Assembly: GCA_029465975.1 (NCBI GenBank)
Contig: CM055755.1
Span: 9,643,804 to 9,707,803 of the forward strand
Direction: 5' to 3'
Origin: Dallia pectoralis
Taxonomy: Eukaryota > Chordata > Actinopteri > Esociformes > Umbridae
Length of the DNA: 64,000 bases
A model generated the notes under the pieces. The model worked only from the letters and a program-made list of their open reading frames with translations, did no database searches and had not been told where the DNA came from. A program made the translations under genes and the position numbers. Positions 35,981-47,762 of this stretch are shown piece by piece (within the stretch, counting starts at the first letter, position 1; each line of letters starts with the position of its first letter).

Positions 35981-36012
<32 letters not shown>
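35981..36012. repeat. (CT)n microsatellite abutting a Tc1 relic
   Basis: About 30 bases of CT, ending just before the transposon relic. It may have replaced the transposon's missing left terminus. Confidence 0.9.
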
Positions 36013-36013
<1 letters not shown>

Positions 36014-36020
36014 AGTTCAG

Positions 36021-37120
36021 GAACACATTTTTAAGTGCTTGTTAATGCAAATATCTAATCAGCCAATCACATGGCAGCAACCCAATTCATTCAGCCATGT
36101 AGACATGGTCAAAAAAATCTGCCGAAGTTCAAATCAAGCACCAGAATGTAGACGAAAAGTTATTTAGGTGGCATGGTTGTTGGTGCCAGGTGGGCTGGTT
36201 TAAGTATTTCAGAAAGTGCTGATCTACTGGATTCTCCCACACAACCATCTCTAGGGGTCACAGAAAATGGTCAGAAAAAGAGAAAACATCCCATGAGCGG
36301 CAGTTCTCAGGGCAGAAGAGCCTCGTTGATGGCGGTGGTGAGAAAATAAACGCCTGAGTGTTTTGAGTAGATAGAAAGGCAACAGTAACTAAAAACAAAT
36401 GAGAACTAAGGTATGCAAAAGAGCATTTGTAAACACACAACAGGTGGAACAGTATAGCAGATGGGCTACAGCAGCAGAAGACCCGCCTGTCAGCTAAGAA
36501 CCAGAAGCTGAGGCTACAATTTGCATACGAGTCCGCTATAAGGGATTGGGCCAATGTTGCCTGGTCGGATGAGCCTTGATTTCTGCTGCGACGCTCAGAT
36601 GGCGGAGTCGTAAATAACATATAAGCATGGATCCATCCTGCCTTGTCTCACGGTACAGGCTGGTGGTGTAGGTGTAATGGTGTGGGGGTTATTTTCATAT
36701 TGGCCCCTTAGTACCAATTGTGCATTTGTTTAAACACCACAGCCTCCCTGAGTATTGTTGTCCCTCCCTGTACAATCACAGTGTACCCGTCATATAATGG
36801 CTCCTTCCAGCAGGATGCAGTGCCATGTAAAAAAATCTAATTGGTTTCTTGAACATGGCAATGGGTTCCTTCAGACGGCCTCTACAGTCACCAGATCTCA
36901 ATCCTGTAGAGTGCCTTTGGGGTGTGGTTCGCACGGGAGATTACCACCACAGAACCGCAGAAATGGTGTGATGCAGTGATGTCAATATGGACCAAAACCT
37001 CCGGAGGACGTTTCCGGCACCTTGTTGAATCTACGCCACGACGGACGAAGGCTGTTCTGAAGACGAGGCGGGGTCTAACCGGGTTCTAACAGGGTGCACC
37101 CAATGAAGTGACAGTCATGT
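36021..37120 (+). pseudogene. Tc1/mariner transposase relic
   Basis: A near full-length but dead Tc1-type element of about 1.1 kb. On the plus strand, pieces of the DDE transposase are readable: AWSDE with its Asp at 36568-36570, VQAGGVGVMVWG around 36654-36689, QQD with its Asp at 36814-36816, and DLNPVECLW with the Glu at 36909-36911. The frame is broken by a stop at 36577-36579 right after the first catalytic Asp and by shifts. The second Asp and the Glu are 95 bases apart, not the 105 expected for DD34E, so about ten bases are lost between them. The right end resembles the family's GTGTACCTAATAAAGTG terminus (37093-37113). The left inverted repeat is not seen. Confidence 0.85.
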
Positions 37121-37786
37121 GTGCGTATATGCATATTCAGTAGGACGTATTAGGACGGGGATTCTGTAATGCTTCAATACCAATGACATAATTACCATAA
37201 TCGGGCGGGACGCAAAATACCGTTACTTTAATTATATTCGATCCAGTGCCGTCCGATATATGTGCGCGCGTCTCCCTGACCGGACCTGACGGCGCACTCA
37301 ACACAGTGCGCTAATTTCCCCGTTGGCTTACCTGCACGTGACCAAATAGATCGCAGCGCCTCATTGGACTAAAACGTCTGAACGGGAAGGGACAGCCACG
37401 GACAGGACACGCTCGACAGGATAACATATGGAAATGAGACCGACGGGCAATAATGGAGAAGCGGCCCGCACGCCGAAACGAACATGGCCCCGGTGAGACT
37501 CTTTCTTCTGCTCCCACGGGTTTCCCTTGTCCTGCTCGCTGACCTTGCAATGGGAACACACACACACACGGCTCAAACGCCGCACAGTTCCCCAGAGACT
37601 AAGACATGTTGTTTTTTGCTGACTGGTAGCCTCTCTAAACAGGCTTGGAGATACTGTCAGTGGGTAGCTCCCTCCCTCTCCCTCTTTCTCTCCCTCTTTC
37701 TTTCTCTCTCTCTCTCCCTCCCCCTCCCTCTCTCTTACTGTCAACCCGCACTCACTGGCTCTTTCTTCCGTCTCCCTCTCTCTCTG
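37121..37786. other. no gene recognised; CpG-bearing stretch then CT-rich
   Basis: 37190-37560 is rich in CpG and could be regulatory. 37670-37740 is a CT-rich low-complexity tract. Frames here are low-complexity or unsupported. Confidence 0.4.
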
Positions 37787-38380
37787 CTCAATTCAATTCA
37801 ATGGGTTTTATTGGAATGGGGAACATCCATTTATATTGCCAAAGCATTGGCAAATTAAATACAATATTACAACACTATTAGAAAAGAACAGACAATTAAG
37901 ATTTACACTTAGAATAACTATAACGATACTATCTACATTAAACATGTTTTGCAATTCTTTGTGTGGGAAATATTTGGCTCTGATGTGTTCATACATTAGG
38001 TGGTTAGGAAGTGCAGCTCCGATTCCACCTCAGTTTGTGGGCAGTGTGCACATAGTCTGTCCTCTCTCGGGAGCCAGGTCTGCCTGTGGCTCCTCTCTCA
38101 ATAGCAGTGCCATGCTGTCTATACAGAGTCAATTTGTGGTCTGTTACAGTTGTCAAGTAGTCTGCCACAGTGTACCCTCTGTTTAGGGCAAGGTAACATT
38201 AAAATGTGCTTTGTTTTCTGGTTGATTCCTTCCAGTTTGTCAAATAGTTTCCTTTTTATGTCTTCATAATTTGGTTGGGTGTGGCTACATTGCTCTGATG
38301 GGGCTCTGTATGGTGTGTTTGTGATACCTGACAGATACTCTCTGTCGTGCCTATGTCAACAGAGGGACGACGTCTCGCTC
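37787..38380 (-). pseudogene. LINE ORF2 C-terminus and 3' tail, minus strand
   Basis: The minus strand ends in AATAAAACCCATTGAATTGA and further TTGAA repeats, a LINE tail. Upstream of it, MYEHIRAKYFPHKELQNMF (37996-37940) and LCAHCPQTEVESELHFL (38055-38005) are readable. The latter is a C-x2-C-x9-H piece of a C-terminal zinc-knuckle-like motif, with its last cysteine not seen. Stops and shifts separate the pieces. The same order is familiar from LINEs abundant in salmonids, which is memory-based. Confidence 0.75.
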
Positions 38381-38683
38381 AGCGTGTATTTGAGTGGACT
38401 GAGTGGCAACACGTGAAGTGTGAAAAAAGAAACGTGTTGGGAAGCCAGTCAACACACACATAGGCACCTAAACAATTCTAGTATCACCAGTGACAGCAGT
38501 TGTTCAACATAAAGCCTTGTGTTTGTTACCACGCAGGCAAACAGCATGTTCAGTGAGTTTATAAACCTTCCAAATCACTGCGTGCACTAGTTAATAGTGT
38601 GAATCGGAAATGGAATATCCATTTTATGTTAACGTCCTTGTGGTCTAATGACGGCCTTTCTGCCTTTCTCACCGTTTCCCTCG
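38381..38683. other. no gene seen
   Basis: Single-copy-looking DNA. Confidence 0.4.
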
Positions 38684-39012
38684 CTGCCCTCCTCTCTCTC
38701 CAGCCCTCCTCTCTGCTCTCTCTGCAGCCCTCCTCTCTCTCCAGCCCTCCTCTCTCTCCAGCCCTCCTCTCTCTCCAGCCCTCCTCTCTCTCCAGCCCTC
38801 CTCTCTCTCCAGCCCTTGCCCGCTCTCTCCAGCCCTCCTCTCTCTCCAGCCCTCCTCTCTCTCCAGCCCTCCTCTCTCTCCAGCCCTCCTCTCTCTCCAG
38901 CCCTCCTCTCTCTCCAGCCCTCCTCTCTCTCCAGCCCTCCTCTCTCTCCAGCCCTCCTCTCTCTCCAGCCCTCCTCTCTCTCCAGCCCTCCTCTCTCTCC
39001 AGCCCTTGCCCG
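38684..39012. repeat. 17-bp CT-rich minisatellite, about 19 units
   Basis: CAGCCCTCCTCTCTCTC units. A rare variant, CAGCCCTTGCCCG, occurs at about 38812 and 39000, so a block of about 188 bases (11 units) may have been duplicated. Ser/Leu/Pro frames are phase artefacts. Confidence 0.95.
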
Positions 39013-41566
39013 TTCTCTGTGTCTACGTCTCCGTATTTGTACCTCTCACAGTTTCACAATTTCGAGTGATTTATTTGCATATGACTTTTTTTCTTTGAAT
39101 TGGCCATGCAAGTGGAAAGTATTAAGCTATAACAACTATGGAAACACGGGAATAATGAACAAATGACGCTCGTACATATATACGGTAGTACAGTCTAGTA
39201 TAGATTTGTGGACGAGTTACCAATATTTATGCTTCAGTCTGTCTTAAGGTTTCTCATTTCTCACACTTTGGTTGATGTTAGATTTTAGAGGGTCATAGAG
39301 GGGTTGGAAGGTGGGGTCTCCCTCAGGGGTGGTGTGGATTGGCCTCTCTTTACACCGCGGTTTGAGGTTGTCTTGCTAGCTCTGGGTGAGCGTGGACCAT
39401 GATAACATTGTTTCAGTTTCACGGATGAACGAGCCTCTTGTGGTGTTCCCAGAAAGGACATTTTAGTTAATCAGATTGTGGAGAACGGGGTATGGGTAGG
39501 AAGTGTTTGTGCCAAGAGCACAACTTTTATTTTTATGGCTGCATTAGTCACAAGCCTTCTCACATGTAGACCGACCTGACGGGCGTGGTAAAATAATTGG
39601 TTGCTGGAGAAAAATTCAAAGACCGGTAGGTGGACGTAGTCAAACGAAATCTGCAGACGTTGCTTTCAAAACCAGCCCTGCTTATCGGTAAAGGGTAAGG
39701 TTTGGTTGTTTTGTGGACTGGGGAAAGATTGTGACTGGTGGTTGTGTCAGAGCCGCATATCAGGCCTGCAGAACTGATGTGGAAACGGGGCGAGGGTGAG
39801 TTGTCGTACGTGTCCAGTGTTTCAGGTTATTAGATGAGTGAGGGCTTGTACTCACTGTGGACATTGATGAGTTACTTAGATGGAACGCTCAGGAATAGTC
39901 TAGAGAGAAAAATCCCCTGTGAAGCAAAACATTACAGATTAAACGAATTTGGCACAGCAATTCCACACCGTGAAGGCAGGAAAATAAATGGAAAAGAAAT
40001 ATTCAAACCAGAACCTCCTATACAGAACCCCACGGTCAATACGCCACGATCACATCTGGGTTTTAATTGTCCGTACTATGTGCGCTGTTTTCTGTATTCA
40101 CTCTAATTCAGGCTAATAGGGGAGACTTTTATTTTTCAGAATCGCTAGTTAATTCCATCTACTGAACCATAGAGAAACTGCAGCAGGCACATGAATAGAT
40201 TGACCCCGGAGGGCACTTGAGCCGCTGCCCTTTGACCCAGGACTCAACAGGAGCCCTTTCTGCTGGTGCAGGGGGGCGGTGTCACTCGCGTTCAGTTGAC
40301 CTGCGTCACCAGCTCCGACGGCCTGGTGTTTCCCCCAAAATCGGTTCCTCGGGCGGAATAAAGCCCAGGAGGAAATATTTTCAGATTTGTCACATGGAAG
40401 GGTACAGCATGTACGCAACCAGGTACAGCATTACTACATAGTAATGCCCTCCAAATAGAAACACTGTTTTCTGATCTATAGTCAGAAAAGGGGACAATTA
40501 TTTGCAGCCTTTTACAGCTAGTGTTAAAACGAACATTGGGTGGCTATGCAGCTCAGAAACATCAACATTACTGGAGTTATCTACTGCGTGGATAAATAAG
40601 TCAGAACCCATGTTTGGATTTGTTGAGCATGTGCCATTGAGGTGGTGATTAGAAGACTGAACATTCCACAAATACACTGTGTTGTTACCTCACTCGAAGG
40701 ATTACATCCAAGGAGCGACTTGGCACACACAACCAGGGGCGATCGAGGACACGCATAACGATTGTTCCACAATATGACACAGGACTCTCAGTGGCAGGAC
40801 ACCGTTTGCCTAACCGATACGTGAGGAGTGGTGATGCTTGTGGACAGTGTGAGCGGGGCTCAGCGATTCGTCAAAACATCGGGATGACGAAGTGCCTCGG
40901 TGGAGAATGTGGGCGGGACATTTGGACAGTACAGCTGTGTCATAATGATAATGTCATAATGTGTTGGCCCTCATGGGTTTTTCTTTGGTGCGGATAGAGT
41001 TGGAGGAATGGTCCGGCACATTAACAAATTCACTTTCGGATGAGTATTAGTCAAATGCATATGTTTTACATAGTTTGTTTGTTATACTGGCATTAGTGCA
41101 GGAGGTTGTCAATTAGAAACTGTGTCTCTCATTTCCCTGCTAGCGGCAGTGATCATACCAGCAGCCTGTGTAATAGTGTGACTAGTGGAGACCTGACAGG
41201 ACCGCCCCGCTACAATAACAGAGTGCTGAGGCCATTTACTGCACAAATAAACCGAGGTGTTCCAGGCCTGAAAGCTGGAGCTCCGGCTAACACTTGCCAG
41301 CTCCTGTGTTATCAAGCTTCCCCACCCACAACGCCCCAGCACCCACGCACACCAGCGCACAAGACGTCACGCCAAACCACATACACATGCCAAAACTAAA
41401 AACCCACAGTGCGAATAGATACTCCTGACACACAAACACAGCGACGTAAGCCAATGAGGTACATGCAAACAACCGTCCCATTAACCAGCTGGTTGTGTGG
41501 GTGGTTTGGTAGCTCGGTAAGCATGTAAGTAGGAGAGTGGACAGGTAGTGTTGAGGAGAAGGTTCG
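39013..41566. other. no gene seen
   Basis: Two and a half kb with no tandem repeats, recognised transposons or convincing frames. Confidence 0.45.
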
Positions 41567-41745
41567 GTTTTAGCTGGTTTAAATCGAAATGACCAGAAGC
41601 TCATCAAACGGCGCTCCAACGAGCTATCATCAGCTATCAACATATTGAATCGACTGTTCTGCCATTTTCGAGAGAGAAAGACAAGGTATCTTGCTCTAAA
41701 CAATCACATCTACCAAGAAAAAATAGAATGTGTGATTTGGGGCAG
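41567..41745. repeat. dispersed repeat, copy 2 (partner at 4.81 kb)
   Basis: Same orientation as the partner. The shared core AGAAGCTCATCAAACGGCGC plus TCCAACGAGCTATC is identical, with diverged text on both sides of it (left: TAGCTGGTTTAA; right: GACTGTTC, TATCTTGCTC, GTGATTTGGGG). This copy has a short ATCAGCTATCA expansion. Confidence 0.75.
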
Positions 41746-41854
41746 ATTAACTGAGCGGTGAAGTGACAAGCGAGGCCCTGGTTTGGAGAAAAGAGCAAGA
41801 ATTCAAACCACTGTCAAACAGTGTCTGACACTGCAGCATTGAGCACAGCTACCA

Positions 41855-42105
41855 TCACCATGAAGGGGTGTGCCGGGTCAAAATGATGTTTAGGTCAAAT
41901 CGACGTCCACATGAATGACCGGAGCCAAGTTATCGCAGCAAAACATTCCCCAGAGCATCACACCTCCCCCTACCATCTCGTCGTCTTCCCACAGAACATC
42001 CTGGTGCCATCCCTTTCCCAGGTAACCAGAAGCGTCTACACGGCCGTCTGCTGGTGTAAAAGAAAACGGGACTCATCGGACCAGACAACCTCTCTTTGGG
42101 AGTGG
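41855..42105 (-). pseudogene. Tc1-like transposase fragment, minus strand
   Basis: The minus strand encodes LPGKGMAPGCSVGRRRDG, matching the region just before and into the GGGSVMxWG part of a fish Tc1 transposase family (usual form LPGEEMAPGC). The next part is frame-shifted (GRCDALGNVLL in place of GSVMLWAMFCW). The plus strand shows the familiar CATCCTGGTGCCATC and CATCACACCTCC text. About 250 bases survive. Confidence 0.7.
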
Positions 42106-43595
42106 CCATAATGGTTTGTTTCATCACCGTATAGCTTAAACACACGTGGATACTTTGTTGGAGGGGAACCGAACTGCAAACACCCAGGATATTCTGAGAC
42201 AAACCTGTGGTATCAAGGCCCGTGTGAAGCTACTGAGGGGCTCAGCGTGGAACAGAACCACGCATGACAAGTTGCTAGGATCTGTGCGAAGGGTTTCTCG
42301 GACTCTCAACATCGACAGACTTCTCGCGGGTGGGGGGGCTGGGGGTGAGCGTGCAGAGTACATTATCGTAGGTAAGCATTGTTCTCAGATATAAGGAATG
42401 GCAGGCATTTTTCACTTTGCTGGGAAACGGGCACACACACAAAACCCGGCGTACGCCTTCAAATGGGTTTTATATTTTCCAGTGAGCCGGCTCTATCCCT
42501 CAGACACAATGAAAAATGATGGGGAATTTAAGCTTCGAGTACAAGAGCTGGGCTTGTTACGTTCGGGGAGGGGATTGGCTTTGGTCATTTGTTGCGTGGC
42601 AACTCCCTGTTCCTCCATTAGGCTACTGGGTTTCCCCTGACATTACTTAGGTGAGGCGCCCTTACTTCTAGATTCACCCCAAATTCGAAAGGAATTAGTT
42701 TCAAGTGAAAAGCATAGCCTTCTGTAACGATGGCAAAGGCGTGCCTGGAAGCAACCGGGGTGGCAAGGGGGTGGCTTGCGCCAAAAAAAGTGACTACAAA
42801 ACTGCATTGATCTATCAGTGGCTCCAATAGTTCAGGAATGCCCACAGGTGGTGCCCTGCTGGTCCAGTGTGCTGTGTGAATGACAGTCCAGACTCCGCTG
42901 TGCCCCTCCCCCTGCCCCAGACACACCCTGGGAGGGGCGGGGTTATCGGTGAGGCCCTCCTTAAACCCTCAACGATCAATAACCTTCAGCCCTGACATCA
43001 GCGAATCGGCAAACCGGCATGCGAAAATGACAAGAGAGGACACCAATGAACGCAGCTTGTCGTCTCGCCGTGCCCTTCGCTGATTCCCCGCGGGCAGTTT
43101 GGGGTTCGTGTGGTGGGGAGGGAGTTTGTTCCTGTCATTTTATAATTTCGACGACGCCCTTTCGAACGTCCGAGGGCACGGCCTCCTTGCGAACAGAAAC
43201 GTGTCCGTGGGCACATCCGCGGATTTTCTCATTGTATTCCTCGTGACGTTCCCAGTTTTGCCGGGGTATCTATTTTGTATTGTGGTCTCAATGATGTATG
43301 CTGAACAGCACCACAGTCAGCGTTACTGTTCTGTTTTCAACAGCCCACCGGACCCCGACTGGCACGGTCCTTCGTACCAGAACACGGACCACCTTTATTT
43401 TCATGGACTCCTCATGCAGGTATAATAGCAGCAAATAAATTGCTGTTTTCAAATAAAAGACATTTCTATACACAGACGATCAACCAATGGAACAATTACC
43501 AGTAATCTCTGTGTCATGTAAAATCATGTCTGCTGCTATTCAATTTAGAGTGTGCCTTTCATTAACACAGACAGGGCCTTTTTACTCCTTTCTCA
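42106..43595. other. no gene recognised; CpG-bearing part
   Basis: 42190-42350 may be more transposon-derived text but is not identified. 43000-43260 has many CpGs. A 108-codon frame at 43099-43425 includes a hydrophobic stretch and no known domain. Confidence 0.4.
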
Positions 43596-43670
43596 TTCTG
43601 CACACACACACAAACACACACACACCTTCCTCGATTTCACTACACACACACACACACACACACACAACAA
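43596..43670. repeat. interrupted (CA)n microsatellite
   Basis: Two CA runs at about 43600-43625 and 43642-43666. Confidence 0.9.
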
Positions 43671-43949
43671 CATGAACTTCTGGCGAAGAGAGCAGAAAAC
43701 ATCAATTAAACATTCTCGTTTATTTCCCCCCAAGCCATTACATTTGCTGACATAAGTCATTACATGTGAGTAATTGTAGCTCTGCTAATATAATTTAGGG
43801 ATCATTATTTAACCAGGCCTGTCTTTGGAGATTGTAAGGTACACTGCTTCTCTGTCCAGAAGTCAAATCCCCGCGGTGGGAACTATTCGCTAACCAGCGC
43901 TCTCTGATTCTTAAATTAAACTTTGTGGTAAGACGAGGGAGAGGGGTGA

Positions 43950-44402
43950 ACACACAAAAACACACACACCGATAAATACACTCACCCAAACACCCACGGA
44001 CACACCCACTCACCCAAACACACAAAAACACACACGTGGATACACACACTCACCCAAACACATAAAAACACCCACACCCACTCACCCAAACACCCACACG
44101 GATACACGCACACAGATACATACACTCACCCAAACACCCACGGACACACCCACTCACCCAAACACACAAAAACACACACGTGGATACACACACTTTACAC
44201 AAAAACACCCCCCCACACACACACTCACCAAATCACCCAAACACCCAGATACACAAACTCACCCAAACAGATACACGCACACAGATACACACACTCACCC
44301 AAACAACCACACACTCACCCACACACACTGAGACACTCAACCAAACACACTAACACATGGACACACACACACTCAGAAACACACTTACACACACACACAC
44401 AA
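43950..44402. repeat. CA-rich degenerate array with an internal duplication
   Basis: Built on CACTCACCCAAACACACA-like text. A block of about 70 bases starting CTCACCCAAACACCCACGGA and ending in ACGTGGATACACACACT is present at 43981 and again at 44125, 144 bases apart. Confidence 0.9.
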
Positions 44403-45470
44403 TAGGTGAATTGCACAGTGCTGCATAACGTAGCAATGACGATGACGAGCTAAGCGATATCTCCCTGGCACCGATACAAACACTCAGCCTAGCTAGTCCA
44501 TCAAACAGGCCTACCCACAAATCAGATTCACGGTGTTGCTGAAGGTGTTTTTCATTCCTGTTGATTCAGAATCAGCCAACTGAACAACAGGCAAATAACC
44601 CTTCCCGTTGGCTACAATTGAATTAGACACAGTTTGCCACTTCTTGTAACATGCCATGTAACAGATCTCAACGACTTCGCCCGGCTGTCATGTCACTGTC
44701 ACACCTCAGATGAGCGTCAGATTGGAAAATCTTGGCAGACATACAATTGCCTGGGCGAGAGACGCGACAAACGGAAGACACTTATCAGCCAATCGTCACT
44801 GTCCGTTCGCTGTTCTCACCAATCAGGAAAGGGGAGAACGCGCTAGACCGATACTGTACAACCTCGGGCTCCGTCATAAAAGCCATTACGCCGTAGCGAT
44901 TTAAAAGCCTCCGAGAGGCTCCGGCACCTTCCGGCCACGAACTTCCATCCAGCTTCCGGAGGCCAAAAGGCCGAGGTTCAGATTACCCTGCCGGACACAT
45001 TACTCGTTCTTTATGTCCCGGCGACAGGCTGTAATTAAAAATATGATATTACAAACGACGGCGGTATAATATGAATGATGACCAGACGAACAGAGAAGAG
45101 AGGAGGGCAGACAGAGGGCCAGGACGGTAGGGGGGGTTGGTGAAGGCAGACGCACGAACCCACCGGTCACGTACGGCTATAGAGTACTAGTGGGCTGTGG
45201 ATGGAGGCGGGCCGACCAGGCAATATGTTCCGGCATCTGGGAAAACTCATAATATTTGACACAACAGCGTCCAAGTGCAGTCGCAAGGAACAATGAAACA
45301 AGCACGGTGGGGTGCGCACACACGAACACACACACCCCCCTCCCCGACACACACACACACACAATAGCACAAACATCGGGGACACAAAACAGCAGCACAA
45401 AAGCCGGCGTCCCCCACTGAAGAGAAGGGGTGGGTGAGAGAACCCTGTCCCTCTATTCACATGCAACACA
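44403..45470. other. no gene recognised
   Basis: A CpG-bearing part at 44840-45010 contains nested inverted text (CCTCCGAGAGG; CTTCCGGAGG). A short (CA)n lies near 45348. No supported frames. Confidence 0.4.
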
Positions 45471-46120
45471 CATTGAGGGGGGGTGGGGTGGTGGGGGATT
45501 TCACTCCACAGCGTGTTGGCATTTGGTTCTAACAGACGCTCCACAACCCCTGGGAGACTCGCGAATGATGGGATGAAAGAAGGAGAAGGAGGAACGGGGG
45601 TCAGGGGGAGTAGAGAGAGGAGCTGGAGGGGCGGAGGGGGAGGGGAGCGGGGGGGTGTGAGGAGAGGAGGGGGCCTGATAATGAGTTAGTTATTCTTGTG
45701 AGGATGAATTTGGAGGTCAATTCTAGCAGGCTGGTTCCACCGCCCGAGGCAGGGAAGCCAGTTACTCAACATAACGGCCGTCTGTTGCATCGGGGTGGCA
45801 AGAGCCAAACCTGGCGCAGCTCGGAGCTCGGGCTCAAACTGGGAACCCCATCACGTCACCGTTACCGCGTGGAGAAACGGGCGGAGGGAGCAGAGACGGC
45901 GTGCCGTGTGGTGTTTGTGATGGAGCAATGCAAGACAGCTGCTTGGCGACCCGCCAGAGCTGCTTGGCCGAGGTGAGACGCGTGTACCTGGGCTCTCCCG
46001 GAGAGAGCAGAGCCGGCAATCAGTAGGCAAAGACCCACACAGGTGTCAGGCGCACGCACGCGTACTCTTTATCAGTGTCTCTCAAACACACACGTCGGAA
46101 TAGAGTAACAGAGAAAGCAC
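45471..46120. other. G-rich block followed by CpG-bearing sequence
   Basis: 45474-45675 holds many runs of three or more G on the plus strand, with G-quadruplex potential. 45750-46060 has about 20 CpGs. No domain-bearing frame. Confidence 0.45.
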
Positions 46121-46568
46121 ACATCAACACACACACACACACACACACAGGGATCCGCAAAGTAATCCTCTAAAATACACATCAGATCTCGGGGATCTAC
46201 TGCAATTGGACCGTTAATCTCGAAAAAATAATATTAATATATAATTACGACTCCGCCCACAAAAAACTACGGCAATATTTGGCCAAAACTGGAATGCTTT
46301 TTCCACTAAATAAAAATCCCACCATACACGCGTGCCCTCAAATAGACACATACACACACGCACGCAAACACACACATGCACACAAACACCTGAATGCTCT
46401 TCTCAATCAACGCCCACGGGACACTAAACAGGCAAACCTCTGTACGTCCTACGCATTTTCCCTTAATTCCGTCCAACATCTTGTTGATAATGATCACTCT
46501 CCATCCTAAAGCCATGCGCACTGCATCTACATTTATCAGTTTTAAACAAAAATCCATCATTTATATTA
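46121..46568. other. spacer with a (CA)n at its start
   Basis: (CA)n at about 46126-46149, then AT-rich DNA with scattered CA repeats up to the 14-bp array. Confidence 0.5.
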
Positions 46569-47762
46569 TTATAGTATGTGTGTAATAGTATGGGTGTTAT
46601 AGTACGGGTGTTATAGTACGGGTGTTATAGTACGGGTGTTATAGTACGGGTGTTATAGTACGGGTGTTATAGTACGGGTGTTATAGTACGGGTGTTATAG
46701 TACGGGTGTTATAGTACGGGTGTTATAGTACGGGTGTTATAGTACGGTTGTTATAGTACGGGTGTTATAGTACGGGTGTTATAGTACGGGTGTTATAGTA
46801 CGGGTGTTATAGTACGGGTGTTAAAGTACGGGTGTTAAAGTACGGGTGTTAAAGTACGGGTGTTATAGTACGGGTGTTATAGTACGGGTGTTATAGTACG
46901 GGTGTTATAGTACGGGTGTTATATTACGGGTGTTATATTACGGGTGTTATAGTACGGGTGTTATAGTACGGGTGTTATAGTACGGGTGTTATAGTACGGG
47001 TGTTATAGTACGGGTGTTATAGTACGGGTGTTATAGTACGGGTGTTATAGTACGGGTGTTATAGTACGGGTGTTATAGTACGGGTGTTATAGTACGGGTG
47101 TTATAGTACGGGTGTTATAGCACGGGTGTTATAGCACGGGTGTTATAGCACGGGTGTTATAGCACGGGTGTTATAGCACGGGTGTTATAGCACGGGTGTT
47201 ATAGCACGGGTGTTATAGCACGGGTGTTATAGTACGGGTGTTATAGTACGGGTGTTATAGTACGGGTGTTATAGTACGGGTGTTATAGTACGGGTGTTAT
47301 AGCACGGGTGTTATAGTGTTACGGGTGTTATAGCACGGGTGTTATAGCACGGGTGTTATAGTACGGGTGTTACAGTACGGGTATTATAGTACGGGTGTTA
47401 TAGTATGGGTATTACAGTATGGGTGTTATAGTATGGGTGTTATAGTATGGGTGTTACAGCATGGTGTTACAGTATGGTGTTATAGTACTATGGGTATTAT
47501 AGTACGGGTGTTATAGTATGGGTGTTATAGTATGGGTGTTACAGTATGGGTGTTACAGCATGGTGTTACAGTATGGTGTTATAGTACTATGGGTGTTATA
47601 GTATGGGTGTTACAGTATGGGTGTTACAGTATGGGTGTTACAGTATGGGTGTTACAGTATGGGTGTTACAGTATGGGTGTTACAGTATGGGTGTTACAGT
47701 ATGGGTGTTATAGTATGGGTATTACAGTATGGTATTACAGCATGGTATTACAGTATGGGTAT
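46569..47762. repeat. 14-bp minisatellite, about 84 units (TATAGTACGGGTGT)
   Basis: From 46590 to about 47380 the units are almost uniform TATAGTACGGGTGT. There are clusters of TATAGCAC (47115-47225), TAAAGTAC (46820-46850) and TATATTAC (46921-46940) variants. The last 380 bases shift to a TATGGGTGTTACAG form with shorter GGTGTTACAG units. A compound segment starting ACAGCATGGTGTTACAGTAT occurs at 47456 and again at 47555. Tyr/Val/Gly-rich frames here are artefacts. Confidence 0.97.
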
